NCBI RefSeq assembly: GCF_001652265.1
Contig: NZ_LWBS01000132.1
Coordinates: 1 to 31,251 of the forward strand
Length of the DNA stretch: 31,251 nucleotides
Reading direction: 5' to 3'
DNA from: Rhizobium leguminosarum
GTDB taxonomy: Bacteria > Pseudomonadota > Alphaproteobacteria > Rhizobiales > Rhizobiaceae
Position 1 is the first letter of the stretch, and the number at the start of each line of letters is the position of its first letter. Shown piece by piece: positions 25,388-31,251 of this stretch. The notes below the pieces were generated by a model, which did no database searches, was not told the origin of the DNA, and worked only from the letters and a program-made list of their open reading frames with translations. Made by a program: the position numbers and the translations under genes.

Positions 25388-25777
25388 ATGCGCCCTCGCT
25401 TCGCCAACGCCGCCCTGTTTACCGCTGTCGCAGCCATGGTCGCAGCCTGCCAGACGCCGGCGCCGACAGGCCCGAACCGCGCCGCGCTGCCGACCATGGA
25501 ACGCGTGGCGCTCGCTGCCAACGCCTGCTGGTTCAAATCGGGCGATCCGGCCTTTGCAGCCTATAAGCTCGCGCCGGAGCTCAATTCCTTCTCCGGCCGG
25601 CCGCGCATCCTGCTTGTCCACAAGGGCAGCCCGGAAAGCCGGCCGCTGCTCGTCGTTCAGGCCGAAGGAAGCCCGTCGCGCCTACAGGCCTTCGGTCCGA
25701 TGATGTCGGAACCGGTCGCCGGCCGCATCACCACCGACGTCAACCGCTGGTCAGGTGGCAACAAGGCCTGCAACTGA
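25388..25777 (+). CDS. Small putative lipoprotein, unknown
   Basis: A 129-residue protein with a lipoprotein signal: basic start MRPRF, hydrophobic core ANAALFTAVAAM and lipobox VAAC with the lipidated Cys at 21. The mature part begins QTPAPTGPNRAALPTMERVA, then NACWFKSGDPAFAAYKLAPE and GRPRILLVHKGSPESRPLLV. Further cysteines are in NACWF and at the C-terminal end (KACN), possibly a disulfide. I do not recognise a named domain. It should sit in the inner or outer membrane facing the periplasm. It follows purQ by 82 bp on the same strand and could be read through from the purine operon. The ribosome binding site is weak. Confidence 0.7.
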   Translation: MRPRFANAALFTAVAAMVAACQTPAPTGPNRAALPTMERVALAANACWFKSGDPAFAAYKLAPELNSFSGRPRILLVHKGSPESRPLLVVQAEGSPSRLQAFGPMMSEPVAGRITTDVNRWSGGNKACN

Positions 25778-25805
25778 CCGACCCGGTCAGTTCCGAAAGC
25801 ACGTT

Positions 25806-26063
25806 TCAGTCCCAAAAGAACGACTTGCCGACTTCGCGCGCCGCATCTGACTGCGACACCCCGATATCCTTGAGTTCGGTCGCCGTCAGCCCTCTCAGCG
25901 CGCGCCGGCCTTCCCGCTTCTGATGCCAGAGAAGAACTGCGGCCCAGATCCGGTCCAGGCGCGTCGTCGCCTCGGCAGGCGCGTCGGGGAGGACGACCTG
26001 CCTCCTGTCCTCATAAGAGACAATCGGTACAATTGGCATTTTGATTTTAGGCAAGGCAGACAT
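25806..26063 (-). CDS. DUF1127 small protein
   Basis: An 85-residue protein ending in a DUF1127 (YjiS-like) domain of about 45 residues: TTRLDRIWAAVLLWHQKREG then RRALRGLTATELKDIGVSQS. The domain is Arg-rich, common in alphaproteobacteria; some small DUF1127 proteins bind RNA or affect phosphate and carbon metabolism, but this longer form is uncharacterised. The stop lies 28 bp from the lipoprotein stop (convergent). The start is divergent from the MocR-type regulator across 81 bp with TACAAT repeats, so it may be that regulator's target. GAGGA lies upstream of the ATG. Confidence 0.8.
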   Translation of the reverse strand: MSALPKIKMPIVPIVSYEDRRQVVLPDAPAEATTRLDRIWAAVLLWHQKREGRRALRGLTATELKDIGVSQSDAAREVGKSFFWD

Positions 26064-26106
26064 TCCATGAATCCTCTCGGTTCGTCCGTTGGATTGTCTC
26101 TTACTC

Positions 26107-26140
26107 TTGACGGGTACAATGTGCCAATATATACAATTGT
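26107..26140 (+). promoter_or_regulatory. Promoter with TACAAT direct repeats for the MocR-type regulator
   Basis: TTGACG (26107-26112) and TATACA (26130-26135) are separated by exactly 17 nt, a strong sigma70 match. TACAAT occurs at 26115-26120 and 26132-26137, spaced 17 bp, the second overlapping the -10. A third copy at 26028-26033 lies inside the divergent DUF1127 gene. MocR/PdxR-type regulators bind direct repeats, so autoregulation is plausible. The predicted transcription start near 26142 leaves almost no leader before the ATG at 26145. Confidence 0.6.
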
Positions 26141-26144
26141 CACC

Positions 26145-27563
26145 ATGACAAATTGGCTTCCTGATATTTCCCGCGGTTCCGGTCCGGTCTATCTCCGGCT
26201 TGCCGACAGCATCGAATCCGCCATATCAAGCGGCGCCCTGCCCGCCGGCAGCAAGCTGCCGCCGCAGCGCAATCTCGCCTACGACATCGGCGTGACGATC
26301 GGCACGATCGGCCGTGCCTATGCGCTGGTACATGAGCGCGGCCTGGTCGCCGGCGAAGTGGGGCGCGGCACCTATGTGCTGAATCGCTCCGAGACGCCGC
26401 CCGGAGAGCAAATCGATCCGCTGACCGTCTCGCTCGGCGGCACCCGCATCCAGGATGCGCCCGCCAACAAGATCCGCTTCGACACGACAGCTGCGCCGGA
26501 TCTCGGCCAGGGCAAGGTCATAGCGGGCATCCTTGCCGAGATCGGCGTGCAACATCTATCCGAAATCTCGTCCTATTCCCGGAGTTTCCCGCGCAACTGG
26601 TTTGAGGCTGGCCGCCTGTGGCTTGCCCGCAGCGGCTGGACGCCGGACGCTGAAAACATCGTGCCGACTCTCGGCGCGCATGCGGCGGCAATATCGGTCA
26701 TCGCCGCCGTCTCGGCGCCGGGCGACAAGATCGTCTTCGAGGATCTCACCTATACCCAGGTCAGCCGTAGCGCCCGCCTTCTCGGCCGCCGCACGCTGAC
26801 GGTCGATTCCGATAAACTCGGCGTGATCCCCGAGGATTTCGAGCGGCTCTGCCAGCAGCAGCATCCGAAGATCGCCTTCCTGATGCCGACCGTCCACAAT
26901 CCGACGCTGGCGATCATGCCCTATGAGCGGCGCGCGGCCATCGCCGCAATTGCCAGGAAACACAGTGTCTGGCTGATCGAGGACGACCTCTACGGCGGCA
27001 TGGCCGACGACGATACGCCGCTGCTCGCCTCGATTGCGCCCGATCGCACCTTCCTCGTCAACGGCCTGTCGAAAGCGGTCGCCGCCGGCGTGCGCGGCGG
27101 CTGGGTTGCCTGCCCGCCGCATTTTGCCCAGCGCATCAAAGTGACGCACAGGATGATCACCGGCGGCCTGCCCTTCATCCTGGCGGAGGCCTGCGCGCGC
27201 CTTGTCGAAAGCGGAATGGCGCACGAGATCCGCAAAGCAAGTGTCGAGGAACTCTCCCGGCGCGTCCGGCTCGCCCGCGAGCACCTGCAGGGCTTCGATT
27301 TCGAGTCGCACCCGCATGCGCCGTTCCTCTGGCTGAAACTGCCGGAGCCTTGGATGTCAGGCACCTTCAAGAATGCCGCCTTCCGCGACGGCGTGCTCGT
27401 CGACGACGAGGACGAGTTCAAGGCGGCGCGCGGAGAGAGACCCTATCATCGCGTTCGCGTCGGTTTTTCCTCGCCGAAGACAGGGCAGGAACTGATCTCG
27501 GGCCTGATGATCCTGCGCCGGCTGCTGGAAAATGGCGGCTCGGCCTATGACGGCGAAATATGA
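26145..27563 (+). CDS. MocR/PdxR-type transcriptional regulator (GntR wHTH plus aminotransferase-fold domain)
   Basis: A 472-residue regulator. Residues 1-80 form a GntR winged helix (VYLRLADSIESAISSGALPA, KLPPQRNLAYDIGVTIGTIG, then RGLVAGEVGRGTYVL). Residues 110-470 form a fold-type I aminotransferase-like domain with TLGAHAAAISVIAAVSAPGD, MPTVHNPT, IEDDLYGG and the PLP-binding Lys310 in NGLSKAVAAGVRGGW, so PLP binding is likely. Such proteins sense PLP or an amino compound and often control vitamin B6, GABA or taurine genes; here no such gene is adjacent. Candidate targets are itself and the divergent DUF1127 gene. The start at 26145 is preferred because upstream in-frame ATGs (26067) lie before the promoter. 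There is no Shine-Dalgarno, which fits a leaderless message. Confidence 0.9.
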   Translation: MTNWLPDISRGSGPVYLRLADSIESAISSGALPAGSKLPPQRNLAYDIGVTIGTIGRAYALVHERGLVAGEVGRGTYVLNRSETPPGEQIDPLTVSLGGTRIQDAPANKIRFDTTAAPDLGQGKVIAGILAEIGVQHLSEISSYSRSFPRNWFEAGRLWLARSGWTPDAENIVPTLGAHAAAISVIAAVSAPGDKIVFEDLTYTQVSRSARLLGRRTLTVDSDKLGVIPEDFERLCQQQHPKIAFLMPTVHNPTLAIMPYERRAAIAAIARKHSVWLIEDDLYGGMADDDTPLLASIAPDRTFLVNGLSKAVAAGVRGGWVACPPHFAQRIKVTHRMITGGLPFILAEACARLVESGMAHEIRKASVEELSRRVRLAREHLQGFDFESHPHAPFLWLKLPEPWMSGTFKNAAFRDGVLVDDEDEFKAARGERPYHRVRVGFSSPKTGQELISGLMILRRLLENGGSAYDGEI

Positions 27564-27688
27564 CCTGTTGCAAATACACGTCATAAGTCGAAAAAACACC
27601 AAACCCTGTGCCTGAATACCTCGCGAATCGTACCTTCATGCTAGCTCTTTGTCATTCCGCCGGGTGAACGGAATCATAAGGACAGCAG

Positions 27689-28252
27689 ATGAGGATCGAC
27701 TTCAAAAGGGTCGTTCTGCGATTGTTTGTTATAGCGTCAGTGGCAGTGATGGCAGGCTCGGCAAATGCCAGCGAACAGATATTCGATGAATTGCGTTTCG
27801 GCGCTTCGGCCTCGGTACAATCGGGCCATTCCAGGGAAGACGGTATCTTTCCCGAAATTACCGCTCTCTTCGATCCTTTCGGCTACGACACAGCGGTCGG
27901 CTGGCAGCAACAATTGCTGCATCCCCGCGTTCATCTCGGCACCTCGATCGGCACGTCTGGCGAGGCCACCCAGTTCTTCACCGGTTTCACCTGGACGGTC
28001 GATTTCAACGAGAAGCTCTTTGCCGAAGCCGGCTTCGGCGGCGTCATCCATACCGGCGATCTCGAGGGCGATAATGACGGTCCGGAACTCGGCTGTCGCG
28101 TCCTCTTCCACGAATATCTGGGCGCCGGCTACCGGTTCAACCCGCACTGGAATGTCATGGCCCAGATCGCCCATTCCTCGCATGCCAATCTCTGCGACGG
28201 GCCGAACGACGGCATGACGCGCGCCGGCTTGCAGGTCGGCTACAAGTTCTGA
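27689..28252 (+). CDS. PagL-like lipid A 3-O-deacylase / acyloxyacyl hydrolase family outer-membrane protein
   Basis: A 187-residue protein with a signal peptide (LRLFVIASVAVMAGSANA) and an eight-strand beta-barrel pattern ending in an aromatic residue (LQVGYKF), as expected for outer-membrane proteins. The PagL-type active-site segment is AHSSHANLCDGPNDG, with His162 and Ser164. The third catalytic residue of Pseudomonas PagL, a Glu about 12 residues after the Ser, is not present; Asp170 or Asp174 might replace it. It would remove the 3-O-linked acyl chain of lipid A, changing envelope properties. AAGGA precedes the ATG, and a small inverted repeat (ATTCCG/CGGAAT, 27654-27674) lies just upstream. 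The stop faces the convergent aconitase X gene. Confidence 0.8.
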   Translation: MRIDFKRVVLRLFVIASVAVMAGSANASEQIFDELRFGASASVQSGHSREDGIFPEITALFDPFGYDTAVGWQQQLLHPRVHLGTSIGTSGEATQFFTGFTWTVDFNEKLFAEAGFGGVIHTGDLEGDNDGPELGCRVLFHEYLGAGYRFNPHWNVMAQIAHSSHANLCDGPNDGMTRAGLQVGYKF

Positions 28253-28344
28253 GAGTCCGTTCGACAATTTCAGCGGGTTGGCCGACGGATGATTGAACTG
28301 CTCATTGCGGCCGTCTGATCGACCATCGGCAGGCGGGGAACCGT

Positions 28345-30087
28345 TCAGTCCCATGTGGGACGAACAAGCTTCAACTCGCCCTGACAAGCCGCCGCGACGC
28401 AGTCCGCCAGGCTGCCAAACCGAAGCGCCTTATCCGTCAATCCAGGACCGTAGTGAGCGAACTTCGCGGAATTGGTGATAATTGTATCGACCGATTTTGG
28501 GATGACAGGCTCCGCAAGTGTGCACCAGCACGCATCGGTTACGAATTCTACGCCGAAGTCCGCCAATTTGCCGACGAGATTCGCAGCGGAAGCCCTTTCG
28601 AACGTCGCACGGTTGCAGGTAACCAGAACCTTGACGTCAGGATGTTTCGCCAGGCCTTCGCAGAGCGCGGCCAGCCGCGCGCATTCGTCGAAAGAAAAAT
28701 GGGGATTGCCCAGCGCGACGAACTCGATGGCATCCACAGACCCGCCGTTGAGTTTCCTCCAGTCCGCCACGACGTCCTTGGGACAGATTTCGTAGCTCGC
28801 CTTGATCTTGCTTCCGACAATGCTCTCAAGGCTGTCGGCCTCCGGCGTGACACCGACGATATGGAACATGGGAGAGCCTGATGTCGTCGCAAAACCCGCC
28901 CCGAACGCCTTTAGGTCGTCCAGATTCGGCTTCCACGTCTCGAGGCCGATCACGACCGGAATTTCATCTCCGACAAGCTTGCCGATGTGGTAGCCGAGAA
29001 TGGGGTAGACCATGTCATCCCGCGACACGAAGCCCGACACATTGACCACGAGGCTGGCGCGCCTATTGTCGGCGATATGCGGCCCGGTCAGCGGCGCGCG
29101 CCCGGTGAGAGCGATGCACAGATCCAGGTAGTCAGGATACTTGGCAGTGCGAGCACCCAAAACGCTGTTGGCGAATACGACGGCGTTCGACTCCGCCCAG
29201 GCGACCTGCTCACCCTGCCTGGGTGCGGACGACAGCTGATAGGGCGCGCAGGTGAACGTCTTTCGTGCTCCCATGGAGGCGTAGGCCTCACCCAATTCGG
29301 ATGCGGGTCCGGCGACGTCGGGAGACACGCCCTGCTCCCGCCAACGCATCTGGTCCACCGATATCGAGTTCAGGGTCGTTGGAACGGCAACCCTACCCTC
29401 CCAGTCCCGCATGCGTTTCGCGAATTCCAGGCTGGTCGGCCCGGTGTAGATGCAGCCATCGATATGGACCTGGGAGATATCGATGAGTTCCGTCGCTCCC
29501 TGAATTTCAGCCATGCGCGTCGTGGCCCTCATTGCCACCTGCACGGCCTTGCCCATTTCCCCGTTCAAAGCGGACCGATCCCTCGATGTCAGCGCTATCG
29601 AATTTCCATAGGTGCGATCGGCGGCATCGAAACCGGGGGCGGTTTCGATCCGGCTCGCGATGACCTTGTCGCCGATGAGGGTGACTTCAGGGATAGAGTG
29701 CAGCTCGGCGAAGTCGTCTTCGGAGAGCTGGACAACGGGGATCGATCGGCCGAACACTTCGTCAGCGACGATCACGCCGAGCGACAGTATTTCCTCCTGG
29801 CGCGAGACCACGATGCCGGCGGGAGCGTGCCCGTTCATGATCAGCTCCATGAGCACGCTGCTGCCCGTACACGAGCCACGTCCGCCGGGGATGGCGAGAA
29901 TTTTTCCTGTCAGGACCTGTGTCGACAGGGGATGGTGGCGGTCGATGACTTCTCCGGTCCGGGAGTCGACGCCGCCCCAGAAGCTGAGCGCCGTGTCGCT
30001 GAATACGATCGACCCCGTAGCGAAGCCAGCCACAAGCGCGCGCCCGGCAAATACCTTTTCGTCTGCCTGTTGTTGTATGTCCGGCAT
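28345..30087 (-). CDS. Aconitase X (fused type I; putative cis-3-hydroxy-L-proline dehydratase)
   Basis: A 580-residue protein combining the small swivel domain (about residues 10-130: GRALVAGFATGSIVFSDTAL, IPGGRGSCTGSSVLMELIMN, SRQEEILSLGVIVADEVFGR) with the large aconitase X domain (about 150-575: VHIDGCIYTGPTSLEFAKRM, VPTTLNSISVDQMRW, TFTCAPYQL, AESNAVVFANSVLGART, DACWCTLAEPVIP, TNSAKFAHYGPGL). Cysteines at 280 and in the CWC segment are candidate iron-sulfur ligands. Fused bacterial aconitase X proteins that have been studied dehydrate cis-3-hydroxy-L-proline to pyrroline-2-carboxylate. The reductase needed for the next step and any transporter are not in this window. It is transcribed towards pagL, and its start has only a weak ribosome binding site. 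It lies against the direction of the pur genes, as an insertion would. Confidence 0.88.
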   Translation of the reverse strand: MPDIQQQADEKVFAGRALVAGFATGSIVFSDTALSFWGGVDSRTGEVIDRHHPLSTQVLTGKILAIPGGRGSCTGSSVLMELIMNGHAPAGIVVSRQEEILSLGVIVADEVFGRSIPVVQLSEDDFAELHSIPEVTLIGDKVIASRIETAPGFDAADRTYGNSIALTSRDRSALNGEMGKAVQVAMRATTRMAEIQGATELIDISQVHIDGCIYTGPTSLEFAKRMRDWEGRVAVPTTLNSISVDQMRWREQGVSPDVAGPASELGEAYASMGARKTFTCAPYQLSSAPRQGEQVAWAESNAVVFANSVLGARTAKYPDYLDLCIALTGRAPLTGPHIADNRRASLVVNVSGFVSRDDMVYPILGYHIGKLVGDEIPVVIGLETWKPNLDDLKAFGAGFATTSGSPMFHIVGVTPEADSLESIVGSKIKASYEICPKDVVADWRKLNGGSVDAIEFVALGNPHFSFDECARLAALCEGLAKHPDVKVLVTCNRATFERASAANLVGKLADFGVEFVTDACWCTLAEPVIPKSVDTIITNSAKFAHYGPGLTDKALRFGSLADCVAAACQGELKLVRPTWD

Positions 30088-30250
30088 TGTATCTCGATAC
30101 CATCAACCAAGAAGAAAAGTTTCCATAGGAAACATCATCGGCACACAAAAGCTGAGGCCGGAGCCTTGCCCCATTGCTATCGATCGAGAATCAAAAGCAA
30201 GTTGTCAAACAGACTCTGAGAAGCGGCCGCCCGTACGGGCCGAAGAAGTC

Positions 30251-30280
30251 GCCCGCCCTCTGTTGACGGCGGGCATTTTC
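30251..30280 (+). terminator. Orphan terminator-like hairpin ahead of purL
   Basis: GCCCGCC (30251-30257) and GGCGGGC (30268-30274) form a perfect 7-bp stem with a 10-nt loop, followed by ATTTTC. On the minus strand no T run follows, so it points along the plus strand, but no plus-strand gene ends just upstream. A palindrome GCCCGTACGGGC (30229-30240) lies shortly before it. The remaining 262-bp gap between the aconitase X start and purL shows no gene and no clear promoter. It may terminate a former purQ-side transcript or act as an attenuator for purL. Confidence 0.5.
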
Positions 30281-30304
30281 CTGTCGCGCGCCGTCCCTAC
30301 ATAG

Positions 30305-31251
<947 letters not shown>

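Noticed and set aside
28348..28361. GTCCCATGTGGGAC palindrome as an operator
   Set aside because: It lies within the last codons of aconitase X and has no promoter nearby; probably coincidence.
28987..30219. A 410-codon plus-strand open frame
   Set aside because: It is antisense to aconitase X, which has strong family motifs; the plus frame has none.

Overview
The window looks like chromosomal DNA from a fast-growing rhizobium (Rhizobium etli/leguminosarum type, Alphaproteobacteria). This rests on GC-rich coding sequence, the purB ... purC-purS-purQ ... purL order, PurC/PurL sequences of rhizobial type, promoters resembling the rhizobial CTTGAC-N17-CTATAT consensus, and an intergenic palindrome (GCAATTCC...GGAATTGC) of a kind familiar from Rhizobium genomes. 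The species call is inference; no search was run.

Layout. (1) 1-3770 is a decaying accessory segment: the end of a LexA-like winged-helix protein, the C-terminal stub of an MFS exporter, an intact three-gene cluster (Tat-exported alpha/beta hydrolase, SDR oxidoreductase, 4-OT-type tautomerase), an IS630-type transposase remnant, and a broken GH13/trehalose-synthase-like gene that ends against the conserved block. (2) 3777-16209 is housekeeping: a large AsmA/DUF3971 envelope protein (minus), then bcp with a DUF455 ferritin-like protein, an M23 peptidase, a DEAD-box helicase with a Nudix hydrolase, a minus-strand flavin reductase/TfoX-like pair, an orphan periplasmic binding protein, and the tightly packed set rpe - DUF2259 - membrane protein. 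(3) 16328-20349 holds purB with a strong terminator, then three minus-strand membrane proteins (one AT-rich orphan, an iron-permease-family protein, a DUF2189 protein) and an RBBP9-like hydrolase. (4) 20446-22743 is a PAS-PAS-GGDEF-EAL cyclic-di-GMP protein. (5) 23016-25305 is purC-purS-kptA-purQ, with an RNA 2'-phosphotransferase gene inside the purine operon. (6) 25388-30087 is an accessory block between purQ and purL: a small lipoprotein, a DUF1127 protein divergent from a MocR/PdxR-type regulator, a PagL-like lipid A deacylase, and a minus-strand aconitase X. (7) purL begins at 30350 and is cut by the window end, where a run of ten T replaces expected coding sequence.

Functionally, purB, C, S, Q and L belong to de novo purine synthesis (the PurS/PurQ/PurL three-part FGAM synthase plus SAICAR synthetase and adenylosuccinate lyase). 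I found no CRISPR array, tRNA, rRNA, phage or complete insertion sequence. The most interesting points are kptA translationally coupled to purQ, a 22-bp-periodic GAAACC repeat ahead of purC, a TACAAT repeat set with an apparently leaderless MocR promoter, and a terminator-like hairpin ahead of purL with no gene reading into it. I saw no convincing new multi-gene system.
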